Source: Vibrio sp. FE10
Lineage (GTDB): Bacteria > Pseudomonadota > Gammaproteobacteria > Enterobacterales > Vibrionaceae
Direction: 5' to 3'
Length of the DNA stretch: 64,000 nt
Assembly: GCF_030297155.1 (NCBI RefSeq)
Contig: NZ_AP028067.1
Coordinates: 1,426,001-1,490,000, forward strand
The notes beneath the pieces were generated by a model, which searched no databases, was not told the DNA's origin, and saw nothing but the letters and a program-made list of their open reading frames with translations. A program made the translations under genes and the position numbers. Shown here one piece after another: positions 34,840-44,259 of this stretch. How positions within the stretch are numbered: the stretch's first letter is position 1; every line of letters starts with the position of its first letter.

Positions 34840-36729
34840 CTACTTAAACTTATTGCTAGCTTGATAACGGAACTTAAGGAAGTTTTGCGCATTACTTAAA
34901 ATTTGGAATGCGTCCTTTAGATTGCGTCGTTCGAAGTCAGATAAGTTCTCTGGTTCAATGTTGTTATCAGGCTCGATATTGTTATCAACATCATGCGCTT
35001 GGTGACGAATACGAACCAAAGAGATGAACTCCATGGCGTCTTTCAAATCTTGCGCTCTGCCTTTAGGCAAAATACCGGCATCGATAATATCGTCCAAACG
35101 CTCAAATGAGTTCTTCGAACGAGAAGCAACAGCTAACGAGTGAACACGAATCAAGTCTGCGAGTGGCGCGGTGCCACGACGTTTAAGGTTGATCGAGTTG
35201 TTGTGACGGCCATCTTTCTCCATTACGAAATCTTTGAAGAAACCCAGAGGCGGTGTGCGGTTGAGCGCGTTACGAGCAAGACACGCCAAGAAGCGGTTGT
35301 TCTTACGTGCACGTCTTACGATGAAGCTGTTCAATTGCTCAGCCCATTTCAAGCGGCCATACACGCCATCTAAATCAAAGAAGATAGAGGCGTTCAGCAG
35401 TGCCTTCGGGTTTGGATCATCAATCCAATCAGCAAAGCACTCTTCCCATTGTCGACGTGTCATGCGCCAAGTTGGGTTCGTCGCCATGATGTCACCAGTA
35501 CAGTAAACATAACCACACTGGTCTAAACCGTCACAAATGAACTTTGAAAGCTCTTCAAAGTATTTACCGTGTTTTGCTTCGTCGTAGGTATCATCAAGAA
35601 TGATGGCGTTATCTTGGTCTGTGACCAGCAACTGCTCGTCACGTCCCATAGAGCCTAATGCAAGGAAACAGTATGGGATTGGTGATTTACCTAACTTCTC
35701 TTCACCCAATTCGATAATACGTTGTTTAAAGCTGCGGCCAATCACTGACATCGCGGTGCCAACCATGTGGGCATTGGCATCTTCATTGACCAAGCGTACA
35801 AAGCTGTCTTTCACTTGTTCGGAAAGCACTTTTAGGTCTTCGATACTTTGCTGTTGGAAGATACTGCTTACCAATAACAGCGAGTTTTGAGATTCGTAAC
35901 GTACGATATCGGTCGCTTCGATAATACCAATAGGCTTCTTATCTTTTAGCACGGGTAGGTGATGCACGTTGTAGCGAAGCATGGTCATCATAGCTTCGTA
36001 TACATAGGCATTATGGTCGAGTGAGATAACCTCTGGTGTCATTACGCTAGAGACTTCATCCGATGGGTCGAGACCTTCAGCCAGTACACGTGTACATAAA
36101 TCACGGTCGGTGATAATACCGATAACGGGTGTCGAATCATCCTCTTCGTCTTCAACGATATCTGGGTCGATAATCAGTAGGGAAGATACGTTATCTTCGG
36201 CCATCATGGTGGCAGCTTGCTGAATCGTACGCGTTTTCTCGATCATCGGTGCTTCACTGGTGAGCAGTGTTTTAACCTTGGATGTCGTTAAATCGTTGGC
36301 GTCGTTGCTGTCTAAGTTAGCCTGACGCAGTCGCGCGTTATCTTCTACTTCGACAAAGTCAGCGAATGAATCATAGTTGTCATAAAGTTCTTGGAAAATA
36401 GGCTCAGGGATACAGTAGAGCAGAGTGTCTTCTGTTGCCTTAACGGGGAAGCGAACTTTATTGTTGGTGAGTAACCCCATTTGGCCGAACAAGTGGCCTT
36501 CATCGAGACGGTTATAGAGCTCACCTTTACGACGGTAGACTTCTACTTCGCCGCTTCGAACAATGTAAAGATCATTAATCTGGTCACCAAAGTGAATGAT
36601 AGGTGTGTCTTGGCGGTAATAAGAAATTTCCACGCTACTGGTCACTTTCGCCAACATCTCCTCAGGGAGTTCTGTGAAAGGGGGGTATTGTGCCAGAAAG
36701 TTTTGAATCTCTAATAACTCAGCATCCAT
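34840..36729 (-). CDS. cNMP-binding/CBS/DUF294 nucleotidyltransferase-like signalling protein
   Basis: A 629-residue protein; the ATG at 36729 (MDAELLEIQNFLAQYPPF) is preferred to one three codons earlier. Order: cyclic-nucleotide-binding domain (about 10-125; LYIVRSGEVEVYRR, GHLFGQMGLL), two CBS domains (about 155-290; SLLIIDPD, VIGIITDRDLCTRVLAEGL, VHHLPVLKDKKPIGIIEATDIVRY), a GlnD-like nucleotidyltransferase domain with GSMGRDEQLLVTDQDNAI, and a C-terminal DUF294_C region. The combination suggests a regulator sensing adenine nucleotides. It forms an operon with the downstream exonuclease. Confidence 0.9.
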   Translation of the reverse strand: MDAELLEIQNFLAQYPPFTELPEEMLAKVTSSVEISYYRQDTPIIHFGDQINDLYIVRSGEVEVYRRKGELYNRLDEGHLFGQMGLLTNNKVRFPVKATEDTLLYCIPEPIFQELYDNYDSFADFVEVEDNARLRQANLDSNDANDLTTSKVKTLLTSEAPMIEKTRTIQQAATMMAEDNVSSLLIIDPDIVEDEEDDSTPVIGIITDRDLCTRVLAEGLDPSDEVSSVMTPEVISLDHNAYVYEAMMTMLRYNVHHLPVLKDKKPIGIIEATDIVRYESQNSLLLVSSIFQQQSIEDLKVLSEQVKDSFVRLVNEDANAHMVGTAMSVIGRSFKQRIIELGEEKLGKSPIPYCFLALGSMGRDEQLLVTDQDNAIILDDTYDEAKHGKYFEELSKFICDGLDQCGYVYCTGDIMATNPTWRMTRRQWEECFADWIDDPNPKALLNASIFFDLDGVYGRLKWAEQLNSFIVRRARKNNRFLACLARNALNRTPPLGFFKDFVMEKDGRHNNSINLKRRGTAPLADLIRVHSLAVASRSKNSFERLDDIIDAGILPKGRAQDLKDAMEFISLVRIRHQAHDVDNNIEPDNNIEPENLSDFERRNLKDAFQILSNAQNFLKFRYQASNKFK

Positions 36730-36879
36730 AATGATCATCCATTAGTTTGTATGATTTCATGGTACAACATTTGATAATATTTTGCCGTCACAAATCAATC
36801 TGTGAGCTAAAACCTTTTTAAAGTCTTATGGATAGACTAACCTTTCAATTAATGGAGTGACAGTTTAAGGATGATAGGA

Positions 36880-37524
36880 ATGTCGAAGTGGAAGCTTAGT
36901 TTTGTATCTGCGGTTTTTATGTTTTCTCCAAGTTTGTGGGCAGCCACTGACGGTGTGGATATTCTTGATTATGACCATATATATGCGACAGCGCATTCGG
37001 GCAGTTTGAATGAAGACGCTGGTGGTAATAATAACGCCTCGTCGTTTGGTTTAGGGGTGAGTTACACCATGACGGATGATTGGTTGTTGCTAGGAGACTA
37101 TAGCGCACGCTTCATTCACCCAGATGAAAGTACCACTCGAATTGATACCTTAATGGCAGGGGCTGGGTATCGTTACAGCATCAAGAAAGACTTGGATATT
37201 GTCGCTTCTTACTTGCTGGGTATTACTAAAGGTGAGGTGGAGCTTAACGGTAGCAATGAAACCATTGAATCGGATACTGAATTTGTTCAAGGTGTAAAAG
37301 CCGAGCTTAACTATGGTTTTGCAAAGCGTTGGATTGCGAATGGTAGCGTGCAGGTAAATCGAAGTGATTTGTTCGACGAAGAGATTTACCATTTAGGTTT
37401 GCGCTATCTCGTGACCAACAAATTTGCGATTGGTGGCTCTTACCAACACCGAGATGGTGAGGGTAGTAAAGGTGGAAGCGAGAGGACGAATGAATTGGGT
37501 GTTGAGTTTTTCCTAGAGTACTAA
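36880..37524 (+). CDS. outer-membrane beta-barrel protein (OmpA/OmpW-like fold)
   Basis: A 214-residue protein; the ATG at 36880 follows ATAGGA, an alternative ATG is nine bases earlier. It has a signal peptide (MSKWKLSFVSAVFMFSPSLWAA) and amphipathic strands ending in an aromatic residue (VEFFLEY), fitting an eight- to ten-stranded barrel. No closer family is recognised. It is divergent from the DUF294 gene and has its own terminator. Confidence 0.75.
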   Translation: MSKWKLSFVSAVFMFSPSLWAATDGVDILDYDHIYATAHSGSLNEDAGGNNNASSFGLGVSYTMTDDWLLLGDYSARFIHPDESTTRIDTLMAGAGYRYSIKKDLDIVASYLLGITKGEVELNGSNETIESDTEFVQGVKAELNYGFAKRWIANGSVQVNRSDLFDEEIYHLGLRYLVTNKFAIGGSYQHRDGEGSKGGSERTNELGVEFFLEY

Positions 37525-37557
37525 CTTAATTAAACCTAATACGTCAAAAACAGACAC

Positions 37558-37587
37558 AAAAAAGCCAGCTTAGTCGCTGGCTTTTGC
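37558..37587 (+). terminator. terminator of the barrel-protein gene
   Basis: AAAAAAGCCAGC / GCTGGCTTTT hairpin, about 35 bases after the stop codon. Confidence 0.85.
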
Positions 37588-37646
37588 ATATCTATTGGTC
37601 TGCAAGTGCAGGTTTCTGGTCTGTAAATATAGGTTTCGCTTTACGA

Positions 37647-38837
37647 TTAAAGAACCGCAGCTAGACCTTTACATAGAGGACCCATGTTTGACTTAGTCAT
37701 ACCAGCAACACTGATACGGCCAGAACCAACAATGTAGATTGCGAATTCATCTTTCAGACGAGTTACTTGCTCTTTGCTTAGGCCAGAGAACGAGAACATG
37801 CCGTTTTGACGCTCGATGAATGTGAAATCTGCATCAACACCTTCAGATTTCAGTGTTGTTACGAATAGCTCACGCATCTCTTGGATACGGTCGCGCATTT
37901 CTGCTACTTCTGCTTCCCATTCAGCACGTAGGTCAGCATCACCAAGGATGTGAGTAACGACAGCACTGCCGTGCGCTGGTGGGTTAGAGTAGATAGAGCG
38001 GATGATGCTCTTAACTTGAGAGAATGCTGTTGTTGCTACATCTACAGACTCTGCAACCAATGTGAATGCCCCAACACGTTCGTTGTACAAACCAAAGTTT
38101 TTAGAGAACGAGCTCGCGACTAGAATTTCTTTGTTGTATTGAGCAAAAATACGCAGGCCAGCCGCATCTTCTTCAACGCCTTTTGCAAAACCTTGGTAAG
38201 CAAAATCGAATAGAGGAAGCAGTTTCTTCTCAGCAACTAGCTTAGCCAGTGCTTCCCACTCTTCAGTTGTTGGGTCGATACCTGTTGGGTTATGACAGCA
38301 GCCGTGAAGAAGAACGATATCGCCAGCAGAAGCTTTCTCTAGGTCAGCAACCATGCCTGCGAAGTCTTTGTCTTTTGTTTCAGCGTTGTAGTAGCTGTAT
38401 TGAGCTGTCTCGATACCGGCAGCAGCGAAAACGCCGTTGTGGTTAGCCCAAGTTGGGTTACTGATCCAGATTTTTACGTCGCCCAGTTGGCGCTTGATGA
38501 ATTCACCCGCTACGCGAAGTGCACCTGTACCACCTGGAGCTTGTGCTGTTTTAGCGCGTTGAGATGTTACGATCTCAGCGTCTGAACCGAAAAGAAGTTT
38601 TTGAACGGCTAGACCGTATTCAGCTGTACCTTCAATCGTTAGGTAAGATTTGGTTTTTTCGTTTTCAAGAAGTGCAGCTTCTGCTTTCTTTACTGTTTTA
38701 AGTACAGGCGTTTGACCATCTTCATTTTTGTAGATGCCAACACCAAGGTTGATTTTCTCTGCACGAGAGTCTTTTTTAAACTCTTCAGTAAGGCCGAGGA
38801 TAGGATCGGCGGGAGCAGCTAACACTTTTTCAAACAT
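37647..38837 (-). CDS. aspC: aspartate/aromatic aminotransferase AspC
   Basis: A 396-residue aminotransferase, exactly the E. coli AspC length, when started at the ATG at 38837 (MFEKVLAAPADPILGLTEEFKKD); upstream in-frame starts are likely artefacts. The PLP-lysine is in SSFSKNFGLYNERVGAFTL. Substrate-binding Arg occurs in the C-terminal SGRISVAGM region. It interconverts aspartate/oxaloacetate and may also act on aromatic amino acids, as AspC/TyrB types do. It stands as a single gene. Confidence 0.93.
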   Translation of the reverse strand: MFEKVLAAPADPILGLTEEFKKDSRAEKINLGVGIYKNEDGQTPVLKTVKKAEAALLENEKTKSYLTIEGTAEYGLAVQKLLFGSDAEIVTSQRAKTAQAPGGTGALRVAGEFIKRQLGDVKIWISNPTWANHNGVFAAAGIETAQYSYYNAETKDKDFAGMVADLEKASAGDIVLLHGCCHNPTGIDPTTEEWEALAKLVAEKKLLPLFDFAYQGFAKGVEEDAAGLRIFAQYNKEILVASSFSKNFGLYNERVGAFTLVAESVDVATTAFSQVKSIIRSIYSNPPAHGSAVVTHILGDADLRAEWEAEVAEMRDRIQEMRELFVTTLKSEGVDADFTFIERQNGMFSFSGLSKEQVTRLKDEFAIYIVGSGRISVAGMTKSNMGPLCKGLAAVL

Positions 38838-38987
38838 AATCTTCATCCATGTCAATTGAGAGGGGATAGTATCTATGGGTAGTTATACCTGTATGGAATT
38901 TTTAAGACAATACGAAGTGAACAGAAAGGCTAAAAAAAATCCATTTCAATCAGATTTATTGACTAAAGAGGGTATTTGATAACAAAA

Positions 38988-39013
38988 CACCCTACGGATT
39001 AACCTATAGGGTG
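38988..39013 (-). terminator. terminator of the HD-GYP gene
   Basis: On the minus strand CACCCTA / TAGGGTG forms a hairpin followed by TTTTGTT, about 30 bases past the HD-GYP stop codon. Confidence 0.75.
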
Positions 39014-39039
39014 CAAGAAGTTAGTGATTTTTGAATAGA

Positions 39040-40542
39040 TTATGCGGGTTGAGCAACAAGGCTTTCGCGTTCGAGTTCACTTGCGATACTTTTGCCATCT
39101 TTATAGGTTGCGGCAATCGAAATAAACGCTTGTTCAACGGCTAGAAAGGCGTCGACAACTTGCGGATCAAAATGCGTCCCATTGCCCTCTAAGATAATCT
39201 GTTTCGCTTGCTCATGACTAAAGGCTGGCTTGTAGACTCGCTTCGAGATAAGCGCATCATAGACATCGGCTAATGCCATTAAACGACCCGATAACGGAAT
39301 ATCTTCACCAGACAACTGATTTGGATAACCGCTGCCGTTCCATTTCTCGTGGTGAGTGAGAGATATCTCTTTCGCGACTCTTAAGAAAGAGCTACTTCCT
39401 AATTGTCTTTCTGCGATAGATAACGCTTCGGCGCCAATAGCAGGGTGACCTTTCATTATCTCAAACTCTTCGTCAGTCAGTTTGCCCGGTTTCAATAACA
39501 CACTGTCAGGTACGCCAACCTTACCTACATCATGCAGTGGGGCAGACTTATAAAGCAGCTCGATATAGTTGGGTGTTAATAAGGTCGCGTGAGTTTCTGA
39601 TTTACTGAGCTCTTGCGCGAGAACCTTAACGTATTCCTGAGTTCTTAGGATATGCGCGCCCGTTTCATTGTCTCGAGATTCCGCAAGTGCAGACAAACTC
39701 ACGATCGCAACGTCGCGTGTGGTCTTAACTTCGTTTTGTGCCGTTTCAAGGCTATCAAGCATAGTGTTGGTCATTGAGGCCATTGACCCCAGCTCGTTGT
39801 AACCGAAAATAGGTAAACGAACACCTTGCTCGCCTTTGGTTACTTTGTTCAATGCACACTCTTGGCTAAGCAAAATACGTTTAATCAGCTTGCTCCAAAG
39901 TGTCATGATGATGATAGCGTAGCCACCCAGTACCACCGCCAAATAAATGAATTCTTTGATCACGCTGATCTTACCGGTGCCGTCTAATAAACGGTCAGGG
40001 TTGTGCTCAAGCCAAAAGATGTCTTTGACGGCAATCATCGTCAACATAGTCGTTAGTGTGACTAAAAGAACGATGACCAAGCCTATCATTTGCTTGACCA
40101 GTGAACTTCTCTCACCAATGAGATGAAAATCAAATTGGCCAGTCGCTTCCATTTTATCCATTTGGTTAAGCTTGGCGTTGAGTTGAAGAATGGTTCCAGT
40201 AAAGAAACCAAATAAACTCATGCCGAACAGTACTTTCAAATTGCTATCTATGGTGAATTCATAGCTTAGGTTGTAATAGAGCGCGAAAGGGACGCTTGCA
40301 GTAAAAAACAATAAGGTATCGAGTTGTGCGAACCGACCTTGTTTGACTAAAGTGTGCTGCGCTAATAGGTAATGACGAACGAGCCATAATAAGACGAAAA
40401 CGATACTAACGTGCGTGAAAATCTCTAACGTGGTTAAGCTCTCGAGCATAGGACATACTCGGCTGCCGTAGGTGCCAAACAGCACGCCTGCGATGACGTA
40501 TAACTTAGTCGTTAGCGATTGATTGTAGTTCGAATTATCCAT
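39040..40542 (-). CDS. membrane HD-GYP c-di-GMP phosphodiesterase
   Basis: A 500-residue protein. The N-terminal half has about six hydrophobic segments (starting at residues 12, 37, 70, 105, 150 and 195). A HAMP-like helix follows, and then an HD-GYP domain (about 285-470) with LHDVGKVGVPDSVLLKPGKLTDEEFEIMKGHP, HHEKWNGSGYP and ALADVYDALISKRVYK; all metal-binding residues and the GYP motif are intact. It should degrade c-di-GMP. It is the hydrolytic counterpart of the GGDEF enzyme about 7 kb away, but no shared operon exists. Confidence 0.92.
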   Translation of the reverse strand: MDNSNYNQSLTTKLYVIAGVLFGTYGSRVCPMLESLTTLEIFTHVSIVFVLLWLVRHYLLAQHTLVKQGRFAQLDTLLFFTASVPFALYYNLSYEFTIDSNLKVLFGMSLFGFFTGTILQLNAKLNQMDKMEATGQFDFHLIGERSSLVKQMIGLVIVLLVTLTTMLTMIAVKDIFWLEHNPDRLLDGTGKISVIKEFIYLAVVLGGYAIIIMTLWSKLIKRILLSQECALNKVTKGEQGVRLPIFGYNELGSMASMTNTMLDSLETAQNEVKTTRDVAIVSLSALAESRDNETGAHILRTQEYVKVLAQELSKSETHATLLTPNYIELLYKSAPLHDVGKVGVPDSVLLKPGKLTDEEFEIMKGHPAIGAEALSIAERQLGSSSFLRVAKEISLTHHEKWNGSGYPNQLSGEDIPLSGRLMALADVYDALISKRVYKPAFSHEQAKQIILEGNGTHFDPQVVDAFLAVEQAFISIAATYKDGKSIASELERESLVAQPA

Positions 40543-40855
40543 CGATAAGCCTTTATTCTCAGGTTCAAAAATTTGTTTTTAGCTCTACATAGCTGTTATA
40601 GATTTATGTAATTTTGTAGATTCATACAATTTTACTGATTCACGATTTGTTGAATTACATGTAATTTGTATAACTGACGCGAATAAGACCGGAAATTCTA
40701 TCGATAGCTTTCGTGGATTGATACAAGAAACTGGTTTGTGTTAGTGATTTGTTAGCTAGGTGGGGGTTATTACAGCATTTTTATGAAGATACTTGAATAG
40801 CCTCAGTTGTGATTAGAGGCTATTAAGTCGGTACACTTGAGCGAATTAAACCAAG
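40543..40855. promoter_or_regulatory. upstream region of the HD-GYP gene
   Basis: 313 bases, AT-rich. It holds a perfect 14-bp palindrome AATTACATGTAATT at 40653-40666 that could be an operator for the HD-GYP gene, and a hairpin at 40796-40824 after the small ORF's stop codon. No gene is seen. Confidence 0.5.
40796..40824 (-). terminator. hairpin downstream of the 99-residue ORF
   Basis: AATAGCCTC / GAGGCTATT pair perfectly (9 bp). A T run is missing on the minus strand, so termination efficiency is uncertain. Confidence 0.45.
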
Positions 40856-41155
40856 TTACTTTTTAAGATTGATTTCAGCTTCAATAGAACTGGTTTCAAT
40901 ATCAGGATGAGACGCCAGTTTGTCAGTTGCCCACTGGTTTAAGTGCTTAAGAATTGCAGACACCGCGTGTTTCTCTGTCGGCGCTTGATCTTGCTCTACA
41001 TCGATCTTCTGTTTTGGGTGTGAACCTGTCGCATCTTCAGCGATATGAAGCCAGTCTGGGTGCCAGTAATATGGTTGGCCACTCGGTGTTGTCCAACTAT
41101 GAACACCGTTTGACTCTCCTTTATAACTTAATTGGTCTGCTTTTATTTTTGTCAT
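40856..41155 (-). CDS. small protein of unknown function
   Basis: A 99-residue soluble protein rich in Trp, His and charged residues near the N-terminus (WTTPSGQPYYWHPDWLHIAED). No signal peptide, membrane segment or known domain is visible. It lies divergent from a MocR-type regulator. A weak Shine-Dalgarno-like GATAACA precedes the ATG. Judged real because of codon usage and length. Confidence 0.6.
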   Translation of the reverse strand: MTKIKADQLSYKGESNGVHSWTTPSGQPYYWHPDWLHIAEDATGSHPKQKIDVEQDQAPTEKHAVSAILKHLNQWATDKLASHPDIETSSIEAEINLKK

Positions 41156-41372
41156 TGTTATCTCGCATGTATTTGGGTTACATCAAATTATTGAAGCAGA
41201 AAGCCAACTTAGCTCCTGCCTTGGATACAAACTTAGCAAAGCTTACAAAGTTAACTGTGAACCAATTCACACTATTATAGAAATTAGCTGCAATCATATG
41301 GATAGCAGCAATAGTTGATAACGTTAGTGATAAAATCTCCGGCTTATAAATTTATCTAGGTAGTACAATTAG

Positions 41373-42776
41373 ATGGCGCGTTATGAAGAGCTTGCAAAGG
41401 ATATTCGAACTCAGATTGCTAACAACACTTGGCGATCCGGGGAGAAGATCCCTTCTGTGCGCATGAGTTGTCGTAATTACAACGTCAGCAATAGTACTGT
41501 CTTACAAGCCTACCAGTTGCTTGAAAGCGAAGGGTGGATCATCGCTAAGCCTCAGTCTGGCTATTTTGTCGCCCCGCGAGTAGACGGTGTTGATCTTGAT
41601 TCAACACCAGTGCATCAAAAGAAAGCGATTAATGATCGCCTGTTTGATTTTTTGAAATCGAGTTCTGCAGAAGGTGTTATTCCTTTTGGCTCCGCATTCC
41701 CAGACCCCGACCTTTTCCCGTTACCGACTTTAACTCGAAACCTTGCCAGTGCCGGGAGGAAAATGACCGGTGCTAGTGTGATCAATAATCTGCCACCGGG
41801 CAGTGAGTCTCTCAGAAGACAAATTGCGCAGCGTTATCTGCAGCAAGGGATCACAGTTAATCACCAAGACATTGTGATTACGTCTGGCGCGATGGAAGCG
41901 CTTAACTTGAGCCTACAAACGGTCACCAAGTCGGGTGACAATGTTGTGATTGAATCTCCAGCTTTCTATGGTGCTTTACAGGCCGTGGAGAGGTTAGGGC
42001 TTAACCCGATTGAAGTCGATGTTTGTCCAGTTAATGGGCTGAACATTGAACAGTTTGAACATGCCCTAAAAAACCAAGACGTGAAAGCGTGCTGGTTGAT
42101 GACGACTTTTCAAAACCCGACAGGAACGAGTTTGTCGGAAGAAGCAAAGCGCCGCGTTGTAGAGATTGCTGAACAACACAAGACCTACATTATTGAAGAT
42201 GACGTGTACGGCGACCTATATTACGAAGGGCATAAACCTAAGCCGCTAAAGGCCTTTGATAAAACCGACTCTGTTTTGCTTTGTGGCTCGTATTCAAAAA
42301 GCCTGTGTCCCGGTTATCGAGTAGGCTGGGTAGTGAACACACGTTTCAACGATGCGATTCAAAAGCTTCAGCTGCTTTCTACATTATCGAGTAGTGCACC
42401 TGTTCAACTTGGTGTTGCACACTTTCTGACTCATGAAAGCTACGACAATCACCTTCGTAAACTGCGTAAAAACCTCTTGGTCAGAAAAGAACGGTTTATC
42501 AGTGCTATCCGACAGTACTTCCCCCAATCAATCGAGATAGAAGAACCTGCTGGTGGTTATTTCATTTGGGTTCGTTTCTCTGCAAATTTCGACAGCCAAC
42601 AATTCCATCAACTCGCGATTGCACAAGGTATTAGCGTTGCATCGGGCGATCTATTTAGTGAGCAGGGCAAAGTAGATAACGCGATTCGATTGAATTTCTC
42701 TTATGAACTGACAGAAGAGAAAGAACAAGCGCTGATCCTACTTGGCAAGCTCGCGCATAAACTGACTCACTCGTAA
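41373..42776 (+). CDS. MocR-family regulator (GntR HTH fused to aminotransferase fold)
   Basis: A 467-residue protein. Residues 1-70 are a GntR winged helix (LAKDIRTQIANNTWRSGEKIPSVRMSCRNYNVSNSTVLQAYQLLESEGWI). Residues about 95-465 have a class I aminotransferase fold with the PLP-lysine in GSYSKSLCPGYRVGWV and ITSGAMEALNLSLQTV. MocR regulators sense PLP-linked metabolites and bind direct repeats. A 10-bp direct repeat lies downstream, before a small membrane-protein gene. No pdxST, gab or tau genes are adjacent, so the effector is unknown. Confidence 0.9.
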   Translation: MARYEELAKDIRTQIANNTWRSGEKIPSVRMSCRNYNVSNSTVLQAYQLLESEGWIIAKPQSGYFVAPRVDGVDLDSTPVHQKKAINDRLFDFLKSSSAEGVIPFGSAFPDPDLFPLPTLTRNLASAGRKMTGASVINNLPPGSESLRRQIAQRYLQQGITVNHQDIVITSGAMEALNLSLQTVTKSGDNVVIESPAFYGALQAVERLGLNPIEVDVCPVNGLNIEQFEHALKNQDVKACWLMTTFQNPTGTSLSEEAKRRVVEIAEQHKTYIIEDDVYGDLYYEGHKPKPLKAFDKTDSVLLCGSYSKSLCPGYRVGWVVNTRFNDAIQKLQLLSTLSSSAPVQLGVAHFLTHESYDNHLRKLRKNLLVRKERFISAIRQYFPQSIEIEEPAGGYFIWVRFSANFDSQQFHQLAIAQGISVASGDLFSEQGKVDNAIRLNFSYELTEEKEQALILLGKLAHKLTHS

Positions 42777-42891
42777 TAAACGTATTCCTGAGCTGTCTGA
42801 TGTTTTGAGCGTTTAAGCACTTTAGTTCAAAGCGAGCACATGGCTTAGTCGTCACAAATCCTTAAGTCACTCATAAAAAAGACAATGATTA

Positions 42892-42925
42892 CAACTGTAC
42901 GGGTTGTTTGTGGTGCAACTGTACG
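42892..42925. promoter_or_regulatory. 10-bp direct repeats over the promoter of the small membrane protein
   Basis: CAACTGTACG occurs at 42892-42901 and 42916-42925, 24 bases apart. The second copy overlaps the spacer of a plausible promoter whose -10 (TATAAA) is at 42929-42934. MocR regulators typically bind such direct repeats, and the MocR gene ends about 115 bases upstream. Confidence 0.55.
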
Positions 42926-42984
42926 CCTTATAAAGCAAAGAGTTGTGCTTCAATAACGGTAGATTAAATATTGGAGATACCGTT

Positions 42985-43191
42985 ATGTTGAAAATGACTA
43001 TGGGAAACGAAGTTAAGCTGATCATCGTTGCTATTGTATGTGCTCTTCTGCTTATTCTCGGCCACGTCTTGCTGGCAAAAGCATTCGCTGATATGGCTTG
43101 GGCAGAATACACCACTGCCGCAATCCCATTCGTTATGATGGCAATCTGCGGTCTCGCGATAAAATACGCTATCGACCAAGATGTCGATTAA
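42985..43191 (+). CDS. small two-helix membrane protein
   Basis: A 68-residue protein with GGAG nine bases before the ATG at 42985; a longer frame from 42943 is less likely. Two hydrophobic helices are visible (IIVAIVCALLLILGHVLLA and AAIPFVMMAICGLAIKYAI) with a short loop. No family is recognised. It lies downstream of the MocR regulator behind a direct-repeat candidate operator and has its own terminator. Confidence 0.72.
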   Translation: MLKMTMGNEVKLIIVAIVCALLLILGHVLLAKAFADMAWAEYTTAAIPFVMMAICGLAIKYAIDQDVD

Positions 43192-43547
43192 GCAGCGTTA
43201 TTTATACTGATGATTTTTTAAGCCCTGCCACTATTTGGCAGGGCTTTTTCGTTTATAACTTTGGTATTAAACACTATTTGATAGTACTTCCACCCTATAA
43301 ACCATACTCAATGTAAGTCTATGTAAGCGTCTGAACATGCTTATTTGGAATATGCATCACCTTTAGTCAAAAGCTTGGCTTATGAGTCTTGTTAGAAATC
43401 ACCATGTTCTATCTTTAGTTGTCATATATTTGCGTCAATTATTGGTCGTTCTGGGGAGTAAAGCCGTTCCAACAAAGCTTACAGGGCCTTACAGGTTAAA
43501 ATTACTCATATCTTACAATTGGTTATGACTAATTGAGAGGTGAGGGT
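43192..43547. other. intergenic region, nothing further recognised
   Basis: 356 bases. Apart from the terminator at 43220-43249 I see no gene, repeat or operator. It should contain the promoter of the secreted protein/protease unit. Confidence 0.4.
43220..43249 (+). terminator. terminator of the small membrane-protein gene
   Basis: AAGCCCTGCCA / TGGCAGGGCTTTTT hairpin with T run, about 30 bases past the stop codon. Confidence 0.9.
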
Positions 43548-44258
43548 ATGAGATTGAAATACGTAAAAACAAACCTGTGTATGTTGGCGTTGTTGAGCTC
43601 GAATGTTTCAGCGAGCGAGATTCATGTTGATTTGAATAACCTAAGCAACATTTCTGAAGTAGGTAGCAATACACTATCCATTACCAATGAATTTATCGGC
43701 TATGAGCTTGATGAAGGCCAGTATCGTTATGCAAGAGATGTAGATTTAAACGGCTTGGATTGGGCTTTTTTATACGGTAAGCATCAAAGAATAGGTAAAC
43801 AAAATACTGACTTAATAAGTGACGTGACAGTACTTGGTGAATTTAAACAGATCGAGAATGCTAATAGCGAAAATGCATTTGGGAATCGTTATTTCTGGCA
43901 AGGTGGAGATTCTACCGACTACAACCACGAATTGGCTTTTGCTGGTTTAGTTAAAGATTCCGGTGGCTTTAGTTTTGACGTTAAACCAAATAAACCAGGG
44001 CGATTTGTCGTAGAGCTTTACTCACACAACTGGTTATCTTCTGCTGACGTAAGAGCTTGTATCAAGGCGCAATGCGTCACTATCAAAAATGATATTTCCT
44101 TTCATATGACGAGCGTGAAAAACACGGTCACTTTTGAAACTCAATCTGCTGATGACACCGTTGAAGTCTTTTATTTTCGCCAACATAGGCAGTTTGATTT
44201 TGAATCGGAACAAGGCTACCACGCTATTGAAGCTATCCAGTTGAGAGAGGTTGAGTAA
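43548..44258 (+). CDS. secreted protein of unknown function, partner of the serine protease
   Basis: A 236-residue protein starting at the ATG at 43548 (GAGGTGAGGG upstream). It has a signal peptide (MRLKYVKTNLCMLALLSSNVSA). The mature part is beta-rich, with one close pair of cysteines (RACIKAQC) likely to form a disulfide, and it ends GYHAIEAIQLREVE, the kind of last strand seen in carbohydrate-binding beta-sandwiches. No known family is recognised. The next gene starts 2 bases after its stop, so the two are translated together. Confidence 0.78.
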   Translation: MRLKYVKTNLCMLALLSSNVSASEIHVDLNNLSNISEVGSNTLSITNEFIGYELDEGQYRYARDVDLNGLDWAFLYGKHQRIGKQNTDLISDVTVLGEFKQIENANSENAFGNRYFWQGGDSTDYNHELAFAGLVKDSGGFSFDVKPNKPGRFVVELYSHNWLSSADVRACIKAQCVTIKNDISFHMTSVKNTVTFETQSADDTVEVFYFRQHRQFDFESEQGYHAIEAIQLREVE

Positions 44259-44259
44259 C

